Below are positions 7,554 through 16,086 of a stretch of 64,000 bases of DNA, one piece after another; the stretch's first letter is position 1, and every line of letters starts with the position of its first letter. The stretch is from WQXF01 sp031552825 (GTDB lineage Bacteria > Bacillota > Clostridia > Christensenellales > Aristaeellaceae), in contig JAVBMD010000011.1 in NCBI GenBank assembly GCA_031552825.1, positions 62,001-126,000 on the forward strand, given 5' to 3'. The notes below the pieces were generated by a model that searched no databases, was not told the DNA's origin, and saw only the letters and a list, made by a program, of their open reading frames with translations. The position numbers were made by a program, and so were the translations under genes.

Positions 7554-8359
7554 TAGAAAAAATTCATTTGACCGCTGAAAAGGAGACGCTGTTCATTCCG
7601 CTGATCGGCAAGGCGCAGATGAGCCGGAAGGGGCAAATTCTTCGCGACAAAAAAGCTGAGGAGATCGTAGACCGCGTGGATTACGATTTCTCAAAAAGCG
7701 GCTCCAACAGGTTCATCGCCATTTATATGGCGATCCGCGCCGCGATTCTGGACGGTTACGTCGATCAATTCATCGCGCGACACGCGGACGCGCGCATCAT
7801 TCACCTTGGCTGCGGGTTGGATTCCCGGATCGACCGGCTGGCGGCGCGCCCGCGTATTTTCTATGATCTGGACTTCCCCGAGGTGATCGAGGTTCGCCAC
7901 CAGTTTTTTTCTGAAGACTCTGGCTATCGTATGATCGCCTCCTCCGCCACGGATCTGACATGGCTCGATCAGATCGATGCGCAAACCAGCCCCACATTGG
8001 TCATCGCCGAGGGTATGACCATGTATCTTTCCGAACAGGAGATAAGCGAGCTGGTGCTGGCGCTATCGCGGCGCTTTCCGGGCGCGGAGATGGTGTTCGA
8101 CGCCTACTCGGTTTCGGCGGTGCGGCTCTCGCAGCGGAAGAATCCGGTCAACGCGATGGGCGCGCGGATCCGCTGGGGATTGGACGACCCGCGCTTGTTC
8201 GAGCAAATCGCATCCAGCATCCGGCACCTCAGCACCGCGTACTTCCCCGATTATCCGGGCGTGAATGATCTCACCGGCATGACGCGCGTGCTGTTTAAGC
8301 TGCTGTATGGCAACCGTTGGGCGAATCACCTGTACCGCATTTACCGTTTTCAGCTATAG
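7550..8359 (+). CDS. class I SAM-dependent methyltransferase, LCMT/COG3315 family
   Basis: 269 aa, translationally coupled to the ROK gene (start in ATGA). The SAM motif LGCGLDSR is at residues 86-93, followed by FYDLDFPEVIEVR and IAEGMTMYLSEQEI, which mark the leucine carboxyl methyltransferase-like family (COG3315, often annotated as polyketide O-methyltransferase). The substrate is unknown. The family is cytoplasmic and typically O-methylates carboxylates. A polyketide role is not supported by any neighbour, and association with nagA and ROK is unexplained. Confidence 0.85.
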   Translation: MIEKIHLTAEKETLFIPLIGKAQMSRKGQILRDKKAEEIVDRVDYDFSKSGSNRFIAIYMAIRAAILDGYVDQFIARHADARIIHLGCGLDSRIDRLAARPRIFYDLDFPEVIEVRHQFFSEDSGYRMIASSATDLTWLDQIDAQTSPTLVIAEGMTMYLSEQEISELVLALSRRFPGAEMVFDAYSVSAVRLSQRKNPVNAMGARIRWGLDDPRLFEQIASSIRHLSTAYFPDYPGVNDLTGMTRVLFKLLYGNRWANHLYRIYRFQL

Positions 8360-8364
8360 CAAAA

Positions 8365-8405
8365 GAATCCCGACGGCACAGCAGCACCGCCGGGATTCTT
8401 TTTGC
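8365..8405. terminator. bidirectional terminator between convergent genes
   Basis: GAATCCCG-CGG stem with CCG-CGGGATTC, then TTTTT on the plus strand and AAAA before it, which serves the opposite strand. Confidence 0.85.
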
Positions 8406-8412
8406 GTATTTG

Positions 8413-8907
8413 TCACCCTTTCAGGAACGCCGCCAGTTGCGCCGCCGTTACACCGATATTTTCGGCGGCGTCCAGCCGCTTGCCGTCCATTCGATAAGCG
8501 GGGACAGCCCACACGCCGGATTGTTCGTACGCATAAGCGTTGGAGGCATCCAGCTCCTCCTGATAAGCGCCGGACTCCAGCGCTTCGCGCAGCGCGCTGG
8601 CGTCCAACAGATCGGCCAGCCCACAGGCCAGCGTCACTGGGTTCTCGATGTCGATACGATCCACGATGGCCAAGCGATATACGCGCTCGTGGTACGCCCA
8701 CAGATCCACGCCGTTGTCCCGTGCGAAGAACATGCCGCGCGCGCACAGGTCGGTGTGCGGCCCGTAGGTTTCCGGTCTCGGATGCGCCTCGCAAGGCTGC
8801 CAAATGATTTTCAAGTCTGGATGCTTTGGTGCCAGCTCCGCCAGCAAATCGTGCGCACGCAGACAGTAGGGACACGCATAGTCAAAGAACACCGTTACCA
8901 CGCGCAT
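8413..8907 (-). CDS. DsbA-family thiol oxidoreductase-like protein
   Basis: 164 aa; ATG 8907 follows AAGAGGG. Thioredoxin-fold protein with an active-site CPYC (Cys12-Cys15) directly after the first beta strand and a cis-proline segment GVWAVPAY near residue 140, with a helical insertion between them as in DsbA/FrnE proteins. There is no signal peptide or membrane segment, so it is probably a cytoplasmic FrnE-like disulfide oxidoreductase/isomerase rather than an exported DsbA. A single gene between a shared terminator and its own start. Confidence 0.85.
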   Translation of the reverse strand: MRVVTVFFDYACPYCLRAHDLLAELAPKHPDLKIIWQPCEAHPRPETYGPHTDLCARGMFFARDNGVDLWAYHERVYRLAIVDRIDIENPVTLACGLADLLDASALREALESGAYQEELDASNAYAYEQSGVWAVPAYRMDGKRLDAAENIGVTAAQLAAFLKG

Positions 8908-8981
8908 GGGAATCCCTCTTTTCTTTTGATGTGTTTTGATGCGTTTCTTTCCGGTTCTTTATGTTTTGCCGCATATCACTC

Positions 8982-9009
8982 TGCCTGTAGGCATAGGGAT
9001 GTACAGGCA
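8982..9009 (+). promoter_or_regulatory. hairpin in the leader of the SPOCS/LysM gene
   Basis: Perfect 8-base inverted repeat TGCCTGTA / TACAGGCA with a 12-base loop, ending 12 bases before the ribosome binding site. No T-run follows, so it is not a terminator. It may affect translation or mRNA stability, or bind a protein. Confidence 0.45.
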
Positions 9010-9036
9010 AATAGCATCATGGGAGGGGACGACCGG

Positions 9037-10581
9037 ATGGAGATGAAAATCGTTCGCGAGAGCGTGGAAGTGGAACGCCTGATCGCCGCGTCGGAGGAGC
9101 AGGCAGTGGTCGAGGGCGAGGTCGCCTTGCCCGGAAGCATGCGCGATGCCGCCAACATACTGCACACCGGCGCCCAGATCATCATCGGCTCGGCGGAGGC
9201 ACAGACCGACCGGCTGGCGATGGACGGGCAGGTGGTGTTTCATGTACTGTACACCCAAGGCGATCCCACGCGCATCCAGACATTGGAGGCAGCCTGCGAC
9301 TTTTCACACCAAATGGAGATGACGGGCGTCAGCCCGCGCATGCAGGCGCAGTTGATCGGCGACGTGCTCGAAGCCCGCGCGCAAAGCAGCGGCGGCAGGT
9401 TGCTGCTCAAGGCGGTGGTGGCGCTCAACGCAAGTGTGCTCAGTTCCACGCCGGTGTCCGTGGTGCGGGATTTGGCGGGGCTGGATGGCCTTCGCGCCCG
9501 CGCCGAAAGCGTTTCACTATGCCGAACCGTCGGCGAAGGCACGGCGGAAGCCTTGCTGCGCGAGGAATATGAAATCCCTGCCGCGCTAGAGGTGACGGAG
9601 ACGCTCTATGCCACCGCGCGCGCGCAGGTGGATGAGGTGGTCGGCGGCGAGGGGCGAACCACTGTCGGCGGTACTGTGCTTGTAGATGCCTACCATGCCA
9701 GTGGGCTCAAGGAACTGCCGCTGGTGGTGACGCATCATACAATGGAGTTTGAGCAGCCGGTGGATCTGCACGGAAGCGCCGGGCAGTCGGTAATGGCGGT
9801 GCCGTGCGTGCGCGATGTGATGGTCAATTCGATGGAAACCGGCGACGGCGGGCGCGTGCTGCGCACCGAGGTAGTGCTGGGCACGCAGGTGATGGCCACG
9901 CAACAGGAGAACCAAACCTTGCTCAGCGATGCCTACACGTTGGGCGGTGAGGACGTGTCGCTGGAGAAGCAAGCGATGGAGCTGCACACGCAAAACGCTT
10001 ACGGCGTAGGACGCGAGAGCGGCAAGCTGATGGTGCAGTTGCCGGAGAAAAGCCCGCCTATCGGCACGGTGCTGGCGGCGTTCGTTCACCCGACCATCGC
10101 GGGGCGGGAACGAATCGGTGGCCGCATAGCGGTGGAGGGCGTATTGGGCGTGACGGTGGTTTATCTGCCGCAGGATTCCGATCAGCCCACCAGCGCGCAG
10201 AAGGAAGAGGCTTTTTCGCTGACTTTCCCGTGCAATCTGCCGCAGGATGCGGTGCTGCAAATGACGCCGCTGGAAGTGGAAGCCGTGGGCATCACCTCCG
10301 ATCGCGTGGAAGTGCGGTACATGATGCAGCTCACAGGAACCGCTTGCATGACGCAGCGCATGGATCTGGTGGTGGATGCGCGCACACAGCCCGGCGCGGT
10401 ACAAACCGGCGGCATGGTGCTATACTATCCGCAGCCCGGCGAATCGCTGTGGGATGTGGCGCGTCGCTATCGCGTGGATGAGGCCAGTTTGGCGCGGCTC
10501 AATCCCGGTTTAGAACAGCCGCGCGGCGATCGCGCAATCTTGATCTATCAACGAACGGCCGGAAACGAAACGAAAGTTTAG
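9037..10581 (+). CDS. SPOCS (DUF3794)/LysM spore morphogenesis protein, SipL-like
   Basis: 514 aa from ATG 9037, 8 bases after GGAGGGG (an ATG at 9019 lies upstream of that site). The N-terminal 440 residues contain repeated DUF3794/SPOCS beta-rich units, recognisable by recurring segments such as EGEVALPG, VGGTVLVD and VEGVLGVTVVYL. The last about 45 residues are a LysM domain (YPQPGESLWDVARRYRV ... LNPGL, about 462-505). Length and order match SipL of Clostridioides difficile (about 522 aa), which binds the coat ATPase SpoIVA through its LysM. It probably localises the spore coat in the mother cell. Single gene with its own terminator. Confidence 0.85.
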   Translation: MEMKIVRESVEVERLIAASEEQAVVEGEVALPGSMRDAANILHTGAQIIIGSAEAQTDRLAMDGQVVFHVLYTQGDPTRIQTLEAACDFSHQMEMTGVSPRMQAQLIGDVLEARAQSSGGRLLLKAVVALNASVLSSTPVSVVRDLAGLDGLRARAESVSLCRTVGEGTAEALLREEYEIPAALEVTETLYATARAQVDEVVGGEGRTTVGGTVLVDAYHASGLKELPLVVTHHTMEFEQPVDLHGSAGQSVMAVPCVRDVMVNSMETGDGGRVLRTEVVLGTQVMATQQENQTLLSDAYTLGGEDVSLEKQAMELHTQNAYGVGRESGKLMVQLPEKSPPIGTVLAAFVHPTIAGRERIGGRIAVEGVLGVTVVYLPQDSDQPTSAQKEEAFSLTFPCNLPQDAVLQMTPLEVEAVGITSDRVEVRYMMQLTGTACMTQRMDLVVDARTQPGAVQTGGMVLYYPQPGESLWDVARRYRVDEASLARLNPGLEQPRGDRAILIYQRTAGNETKV

Positions 10582-10596
10582 CTACCGCATGAAGAA

Positions 10597-10643
10597 AGCC
10601 CCATCAAGCCCAGCACACAATTGTGCGGCGATGGGGCTTTTTT
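10597..10643. terminator. bidirectional terminator between SPOCS gene and degV
   Basis: AAAGCCCCATC ... GATGGGGCTTTTTT: a 10-11 bp stem with a T-run on the plus strand and the mirror run on the minus strand. Confidence 0.85.
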
Positions 10644-10651
10644 GCGTGAGC

Positions 10652-11524
10652 CTATGCGTCGTAAATGATTAGACCGAGCAGGCTGGGGCCGGTATGCACG
10701 CCCAGCACCGGGCTGACTTGCGCCACAAAGCCATCCACGGCATTGAGCAGCGTCTTTGCGCGGGCGAGAAGGCTGTTGGCCTCCTCCTCGGCCTCTCCGT
10801 GTACGACGGCCAAGTGTACCGGGCGCTCGGCGTAGCGCTTCTTGACCTCCTGCAGCAGCGTTTCCAGCGCGCCGTTAAAGCCGCGCGCTTTGGCCAGCGT
10901 TTGGTAGATGCCGTCGTCGTTGACAAAGATCACCGGCTTAAGGTTCAGCATGCTGCCCAGCATCGATTCCACCAGCCCGATGCGCCCCCCTTTACGGAGG
11001 TATTCCAGCGTGCGGATGATGAACACGCCCAGCATGCCGCCGCGAATCTTCTGCATGTGCGCGAGCGCTTCGGGAATACTGCCGGTTTCCAGCAGCTTCT
11101 TGCCGCACTCGAGCGTCATAAAGCCTTCGCCCATCGAGAGGATCTTGCTATCGACCACCTCCACGGATAGCGCGGGATAATCGGCGGCCACCATGCGTAC
11201 CATGTTAAACGTGCCGGAAAGGCCGGAGGAGATGCAGATATGGATCGCGTGGGTATAGCCTTCTGCTACAAGCTGGTCGTACAGCGCAATTACGTCGTCG
11301 GGCAGCGGCAGCGAGGTAGAAGGGACCTCCTCGCCAAGGCGGCTATAGACTTCAGAAGGGGCGATCTCCACGCCGTCGCGGAACTCGCCGCTGCGGTACA
11401 CCACGCGCAATGGAATTGAAAAGATATTGTATTGACTGCGTTGTTCCGGCGTCAGATCGCTGGCGCTATCGGTGATGAGGGCGATTTTCTGGGGCTTGTT
11501 TTCGGTACCGGCCACAGGGATCAC
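10652..11524 (-). CDS. DegV family fatty-acid-binding protein
   Basis: 290 aa from GTG 11524, the usual DegV length. The start is chosen because the promoter -10 at 11594-11599 would put transcription start near 11587, leaving the upstream ATG with almost no leader. GGTGGAG lies 8 bases before the GTG; GTG 11515 is an alternative. N-terminal ALITDSASDL, PSTSLPLP, ISSGLSGTFN and the C-terminal VLGVHTGP are DegV/FakB signatures. The family binds fatty acids and, with a FakA kinase, feeds exogenous acyl chains into phospholipid synthesis. No fakA is nearby. Confidence 0.9.
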   Translation of the reverse strand: MIPVAGTENKPQKIALITDSASDLTPEQRSQYNIFSIPLRVVYRSGEFRDGVEIAPSEVYSRLGEEVPSTSLPLPDDVIALYDQLVAEGYTHAIHICISSGLSGTFNMVRMVAADYPALSVEVVDSKILSMGEGFMTLECGKKLLETGSIPEALAHMQKIRGGMLGVFIIRTLEYLRKGGRIGLVESMLGSMLNLKPVIFVNDDGIYQTLAKARGFNGALETLLQEVKKRYAERPVHLAVVHGEAEEEANSLLARAKTLLNAVDGFVAQVSPVLGVHTGPSLLGLIIYDA

Positions 11525-11593
11525 TTCCTTAACTCCACCTTCGTGGGAGGCTGTGTTGCCCAAAATGCAGCAAAGCATATTGGTCGCTTCGTT

Positions 11594-11622
11594 AGTATAA
11601 CACAGGGGAACACTTGGCACAA
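11594..11622 (-). promoter_or_regulatory. promoter of the DegV gene
   Basis: Minus strand TTGTGC (11617-11622), 17-base spacer, TATACT (11594-11599). Confidence 0.65.
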
Positions 11623-11712
11623 CCCAAACCAAAGCGCATATCGCGGTTCTAAAACCTGTCCGCTCCGCATATCTTTGCTGTGAAGCGTTGCGAAACGGAG
11701 GCGGTGCCGGTG

Positions 11713-12540
11713 ATGTCCCGATCCAATGGCGGAAAGCGTTTAAGGCAGCTGGCGGTGGTGCTTTGCTTGGCGGTTCTTTCGTTGGTTTACTCCGGCATGA
11801 TCCATTCCGGCGATTTGATGGCGGCGGCGCGCAAGCGCGAATTGCCGGTTTACAACGTGGAGAAGAGCGATAAGGTGCTCGCCATCAGCTTTGACGCGGC
11901 TTGGGGCAACGTAAATACCTTGGAGATCCTGAACATTTTGGATCAATACGATGTAAAAACCACTTTTTTTCTTTGCGGTTACTGGGTGGATCGGTATCCG
12001 GAATTGGTGAAGGAACTGGTCAACCGCGGCCACGAGATCGGCAACCACTCGGCCACGCATCCGCACATGTCGCAGCTTTCGGAGGCGAAAATTCGCGAAG
12101 AATTGCGCATTGTAAGCCAGAATGTTGAGCACATTATCGGCAAGCCGACCACACTTTTCCGCCCGCCCTTCGGTGAGTACAACGATGCGGTGGTGCGCGT
12201 CAGCCGCGAGGAAGGGTACGAATGCGTGCAGTGGAACGTAGATTCGCTGGATTGGAAGAACCGCGGGGCGCAGGATATGATCCGTCAGTGTACCAAATCG
12301 ATCCAGCCCGGCGATATCGTGCTGTTTCACAACGATTCCAAGTACATTCTCGAGGCGCTGCCGGTGATTCTAAAAGCGTACGCGGATGCCGGGTTCCGCG
12401 TGATCCCGATCTCTGAATTGTTGCTATCCGGCGAAACATGGATCGACCACAAAGGCACGCAACATCCGCTGGCAACCGCGGCGCCGCAGCAACAGGCCAA
12501 TACACAATACACAAGGGGGCAAGACCCATGGAGCACGTAA
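11713..12540 (+). CDS. polysaccharide deacetylase, PdaB-like sporulation protein
   Basis: 275 aa from ATG 11713 (GTG 11710 is equally possible; GGAGG at 11697-11701). A single N-terminal hydrophobic anchor at about residues 10-29 is followed by a NodB domain. Motif 1 is ISFDAAWGN, the form seen in PdaB rather than the TFDDG of active peptidoglycan deacetylases; motif 2 is NHSATHPHM with both zinc histidines; motif 3 is RPPFGEYN. PdaB proteins act outside the membrane during spore formation and are needed to keep the cortex intact. The C-terminus overlaps the next gene by 13 bases. Confidence 0.85.
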   Translation: MSRSNGGKRLRQLAVVLCLAVLSLVYSGMIHSGDLMAAARKRELPVYNVEKSDKVLAISFDAAWGNVNTLEILNILDQYDVKTTFFLCGYWVDRYPELVKELVNRGHEIGNHSATHPHMSQLSEAKIREELRIVSQNVEHIIGKPTTLFRPPFGEYNDAVVRVSREEGYECVQWNVDSLDWKNRGAQDMIRQCTKSIQPGDIVLFHNDSKYILEALPVILKAYADAGFRVIPISELLLSGETWIDHKGTQHPLATAAPQQQANTQYTRGQDPWST

Positions 12541-13196
12541 TCAACGAATTGCATCTTACCGGCACGCTAACCGCTATGCCCGAAATGGGGCACGAGGCGT
12601 TTGGCGAAGTGTTTTACTACCTTACGCTCAGCGTTCCCCGGCTCTCGGGCGCGGAGGATCTGCTGCCGGTGACCATCTCCGAACGATTGCTCGAGGATCA
12701 AACGTTGGAGCCGGGCGTCATGTTGTCCGTGGATGGGCAGGTGCGCTCGTACAACAAGGTGGTCGACGGCTCCGGCCGGTTGCTGATTACCGCTTTTGCC
12801 CAGCGGTTGGTGGAGCACGATCCGCAGCGCAACCCCAATCTTTTGCAGCTTACCGGAACGCTGTGCAAACCGCCCGCCTATCGTACCACGCCCTTTGGCC
12901 GGGAGATTGCCGACTTGATGCTGGCCGTCAACCGCGCCTATGGCAAGAGCGATTATATCCCGTGCATCACTTGGGGCAGAAGCGCCCGGTTTGCTTCCCG
13001 ATTGCAGGTGGGCAACCGCATTACGCTGGCCGGTCGGCTGCAAAGCCGCAGCTATCAGAAGCAAATGCCCGATGGCAGCACGGTAGAGAAGGTGGCCTAC
13101 GAGGTGTCGGTCAGTCAGATCGAGCTGGCGCCGAACGATCAATTGGCGGGCGCGCAGCCGCCAGAGCAAGCGGGGATGCACGATCAGCAAATATAG
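12528..13196 (+). CDS. SSB-like protein with two OB folds
   Basis: 222 aa; ATG 12528 after AAGGGGGC, inside the end of the preceding deacetylase gene. Residues about 1-95 and 100-200 each look like an OB fold of the single-stranded DNA-binding type. The second is the clearer SSB domain (LTGTLCKPP..R.TPFGREIADLMLAVNR, IPCITWGR.AR, GNRITLAGRLQSR.Y). The acidic hydrophobic tail of replicative SSB that recruits repair proteins is absent; the end is MHDQQI. Probably an SSB/PriB-type accessory protein. Its coupling to a sporulation gene is unexplained. Confidence 0.75.
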   Translation: MEHVINELHLTGTLTAMPEMGHEAFGEVFYYLTLSVPRLSGAEDLLPVTISERLLEDQTLEPGVMLSVDGQVRSYNKVVDGSGRLLITAFAQRLVEHDPQRNPNLLQLTGTLCKPPAYRTTPFGREIADLMLAVNRAYGKSDYIPCITWGRSARFASRLQVGNRITLAGRLQSRSYQKQMPDGSTVEKVAYEVSVSQIELAPNDQLAGAQPPEQAGMHDQQI

Positions 13197-13206
13197 CTCT
13201 CCCATC

Positions 13207-13238
13207 AATCTCCCCATTGCGATGGCGGAGATTTTTTT
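13207..13238 (+). terminator. terminator after the SSB-like gene
   Basis: AATCTCC ... GGAGATT stem followed by seven T. Confidence 0.8.
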
Positions 13239-13355
13239 ATCGCTTGCGCGCTGATTCTCGGCACATGGCTTGCATACCCATGCCCGAATTTGGGAAAACT
13301 GTGTGCGGCGTTTGCATAGAAAATGTGGGTTTTGCTTCCTTTGTTAGAGCTTTTA

Positions 13356-13364
13356 TGTTATACT
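13356..13364 (+). promoter_or_regulatory. extended -10 promoter of the yerC-pcrA-ligA operon
   Basis: TGTTATACT, an extended -10 box (TATACT 13359-13364 with TG one base before). The -35 region TTCCTT is poor. The preceding 120 bases (13239-13355) show no other recognisable feature. Confidence 0.55.
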
Positions 13365-13392
13365 ATCGGTAATAGCGTTGCGGAGAGAGCTT

Positions 13393-13429
13393 GCCGAAGG
13401 TTGGGCGAAGCGCCCTTTGGCGGCTTTTT
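13393..13429 (+). terminator. leader hairpin with T-run upstream of yerC, possible attenuator
   Basis: GCCGAAGG paired with CCTTTGGC (one mismatch), with GGGC/GCCC nested inside, followed directly by TTTTT at 13425-13429. It lies about 25 bases downstream of the predicted transcription start and 53 bases before the yerC ATG, so a transcript must read through it. Confidence 0.5.
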
Positions 13430-13482
13430 GTTCGTACAAGCCATCGACGCAGCATCATTTTGAAGCAGGACGGAGGCGTCCC

Positions 13483-13779
13483 ATGAAGGATATGCCGCGC
13501 AAAAGCGAGCAGACAGACCTGCTTGTTCAGGCGCTCTTGGCGCTGAAAACGCCGGAAGAATGCTATCACCTGTTGGAGGATTTGTGCACCATTCATGAGG
13601 TGCAGGCGCTCGCCCAACGGATGCAGGTGGCAAAACTGCTCCGACGGCGAATCACGTATCAAGAAATCGCGGCGCAGACCGGGGCGAGCACCGCTACGAT
13701 CAGCCGCGTAAATCGCTGCTTAACTTACGGCGCGGATGGATACAACATCGTGCTGGATCGAATGGAGGAGGATGCGTAA
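13483..13779 (+). CDS. yerC: YerC/YecD-family TrpR-like DNA-binding protein
   Basis: 98 aa, ATG 13483 after GGAGG. All-helical Trp-repressor-type protein: LALKTPEECYHLLEDLCTIHE, the linker LAQRMQVAKLL, then the helix-turn-helix ITYQEIAAQTGASTATISRV and a YNIVLD tail. YerC proteins lack a proven tryptophan role. In B. subtilis yerC also lies upstream of the pcrA-ligA region. One base separates its stop from the pcrA start, so the two are co-translated from one mRNA. A leader hairpin precedes it. Confidence 0.9.
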   Translation: MKDMPRKSEQTDLLVQALLALKTPEECYHLLEDLCTIHEVQALAQRMQVAKLLRRRITYQEIAAQTGASTATISRVNRCLTYGADGYNIVLDRMEEDA

Positions 13780-13780
13780 T

Positions 13781-16054
13781 ATGGATCTGAGCATGCTCAA
13801 TCCGCAGCAGCGACTTGCGGCGGAGACCACGGAAGGCCCCCTGCTGATCCTTGCCGGTGCCGGTTCCGGAAAAACACGCGCGTTAACTTACCGCATCGCC
13901 AACCTGATCGATCGCGGCGTGCCGCCCTATCAAATTTTAGCCATCACCTTTACCAACAAGGCCGCCCGGGAGATGCGCGAGCGCATCGACGCGCTGGCGC
14001 CCGGCGCGGCGGAGGAGGCTTGGGTCAGCACATTTCACGCCAGTTGCGCGCGCATTCTGCGCCGCGATATTGAAAAACTGGGCTATACCCGCGCGTTCAC
14101 GATTTACGATGACGACGATCAGATGACGCTGATTAAGGAACTGATAAAAAAGCAAAATATCGACGACAAGCTGCTGCCTCCGCGCGAGGTAAAGAGCAAG
14201 ATTTCCGATGCGAAAAACCGTCTTCTGGGGCCTAACGAATGGTTTGCCGAATCCAGCCGCGATTTCCGCATGCAGATGCTGCACGACCTGTTCCGCGCCT
14301 ACGAGGAACGCCTCAAGGCCGCCAACGCGCTGGACTTTGACGATCTGCTGGTCAAGACGCTGGAGCTTTTCGCCGCGCATCCGCCAGTACTGGAAGCCTA
14401 TCAGCAGCGCTTCCACTACATCCATGTCGACGAATATCAGGACACCAACTATGCGCAGTACATGATGGTCAAGCTGTTGGCCGCCAAGCACAAGAATCTA
14501 TGCGTCGTTGGCGATGATGATCAGTCGATCTACGGCTGGCGCGGCGCTGACCTGCGCAATATTTTAGATTTCGAAAAGGATTTTGCCGATTGTACCGTCA
14601 TCAAGTTGGAGCAAAATTATCGTTCCAGCGCCAACATCCTTGACGCCGCCAACAACGTGATCGCTCACAACGAAGGGCGTAAAGAAAAGGCGTTGTGGAC
14701 CGACCGCGATGAAGGGCACCGTATCCGCCTGTTCAAGGCCGGGGACGAGCGCGAGGAAGCGGCTTGGATTTGCGACCGCATGCAGCAACTCCGTCAGGCT
14801 GACATGAGCTACCGCGACATGGCGGTGCTCTACCGCATGAACTCGCAATCCCGCGTGCTGGAAGAGATGATGGTGCGCGCCGGCATTCCGTACCGCGTGT
14901 TCGGCGGCATGCGCTTCTATGATCGCAAGGAGGTGCGCGACGTGATCGCGTACCTGCGCGTCATCGTCAACCCGGCCGACGATGTGTCGCTGCGCCGTAT
15001 CATCAATCAACCCAAGCGCTCAATCGGCGATGCCACCATCGCCGAATTGGTGCGCCACGCCGAGGATCAAGGCTATTCGCTGTTCACCGCGATGCTTGAG
15101 CCGCCGGAGACCTTGGCTTCACGCGCGCGAAAGTGCGTGGGGGACTTCGCCCAACTGCTCACCAAGCTCACCGCTCTGCGCATGACGCTTGGCCTCACCG
15201 AGTTTGTGGAGTTGCTAATCGAAGAAACAGGCCTAGCCTCACAGTATGAAAAGGAACATTCCGACGAGGCGCAAACCCGGTTGGAGAACATCCGCGAATT
15301 TGTCGGCGCGGTGCAGGAGTTCGAGAAGATGTCCGAGGAAGTGTCGCTCGAAGATTTCCTCGAAAACGTGGCGCTGGTCACCGATCTGGACGGCATGCAA
15401 GGCGAGAGCCAGGCTGTCACCATGATGACGCTGCATAGTGCGAAGGGTCTTGAATTCCCGGTGGTGTTCATGACCGGCTTGGAGGAAGGCATCTTCCCGA
15501 GCGGACGCTCACTGATGGATAACGCGCGCATGGAGGAGGAGCGCAGGCTTTGCTACGTGGGCATCACGCGCGCGCGCGAAATGCTGCACATTTCCTACGC
15601 TTCCCAGCGCATGCTGTTCAACCAAATGCTGCACAATCCGCCCTCACCCTTCCTGCGCGAGATTCCAGAACGCCTGCTTGACGAGAGCGGCGCGATGCGG
15701 CGGGAGATGGCCTTCCCGGCCGCGCAGGAGCGCGCAAAAGAACCGCAGCGCGAACGCGCGCAGCGTCAACCGGTGAAGGACTTTGGCGGCGGGCGCTCCG
15801 GCGCGCTGCGCATTCCCGGTGTGCAAAAGGGATTTGGCGAGGCGGTGCATGTGCCCTCTATCGCCGCCGCGCAGACCGCCGCGCCAACGCTGTTCCGCGT
15901 GGGCGATCGCGTGCTGCATAAAAAATTTGGCGAGGGCAATGTAATCAGCTTGACCGGCAAGGGCGCCGAGGCGCGCATCGCCATCGAGTTTGCCGCGTAT
16001 GGCGTAAAGGAATTTGTCATCTCAATCGCGCCGATTGTGAAGGTCGCGAAGTAG
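13781..16054 (+). CDS. pcrA: ATP-dependent DNA helicase PcrA (UvrD/Rep superfamily 1)
   Basis: 757 aa; ATG 13781 with GGAGGAGG inside the end of yerC. A 3'-5' helicase of repair and plasmid/phage replication, and a Rep/UvrD homologue. Walker A GAGSGKT at residues 26-32; Walker B DEYQDTN; motif III VGDDDQSIYGWRGA; motif IV QNYRSS; motif V TLHSAKGLEFP; motif VI VGITRARE. The C-terminal about 50 residues (FRVGDRVLHKKFGEGNV) are the Tudor-like RNA-polymerase-binding domain typical of PcrA. Followed 32 bases later by ligA, the standard Firmicute order. Confidence 0.96.
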   Translation: MDLSMLNPQQRLAAETTEGPLLILAGAGSGKTRALTYRIANLIDRGVPPYQILAITFTNKAAREMRERIDALAPGAAEEAWVSTFHASCARILRRDIEKLGYTRAFTIYDDDDQMTLIKELIKKQNIDDKLLPPREVKSKISDAKNRLLGPNEWFAESSRDFRMQMLHDLFRAYEERLKAANALDFDDLLVKTLELFAAHPPVLEAYQQRFHYIHVDEYQDTNYAQYMMVKLLAAKHKNLCVVGDDDQSIYGWRGADLRNILDFEKDFADCTVIKLEQNYRSSANILDAANNVIAHNEGRKEKALWTDRDEGHRIRLFKAGDEREEAAWICDRMQQLRQADMSYRDMAVLYRMNSQSRVLEEMMVRAGIPYRVFGGMRFYDRKEVRDVIAYLRVIVNPADDVSLRRIINQPKRSIGDATIAELVRHAEDQGYSLFTAMLEPPETLASRARKCVGDFAQLLTKLTALRMTLGLTEFVELLIEETGLASQYEKEHSDEAQTRLENIREFVGAVQEFEKMSEEVSLEDFLENVALVTDLDGMQGESQAVTMMTLHSAKGLEFPVVFMTGLEEGIFPSGRSLMDNARMEEERRLCYVGITRAREMLHISYASQRMLFNQMLHNPPSPFLREIPERLLDESGAMRREMAFPAAQERAKEPQRERAQRQPVKDFGGGRSGALRIPGVQKGFGEAVHVPSIAAAQTAAPTLFRVGDRVLHKKFGEGNVISLTGKGAEARIAIEFAAYGVKEFVISIAPIVKVAK

Positions 16055-16086
16055 GGTTTAAGTGATAGAAGGGGCAGGGGATTCGC

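Noticed and set aside
8971..8980. Shared CCGCATATC upstream of the SPOCS gene and the PdaB-like gene as a sporulation sigma -10
   Set aside because: Only the -10-like part matches and no convincing -35 could be placed at the right distance in either case.
8317..9036. A 240-codon N-terminal extension of the SPOCS/LysM frame
   Set aside because: It runs through a terminator and antisense to the DsbA-like gene; the ribosome site at 9022-9028 fixes the start at 9037.
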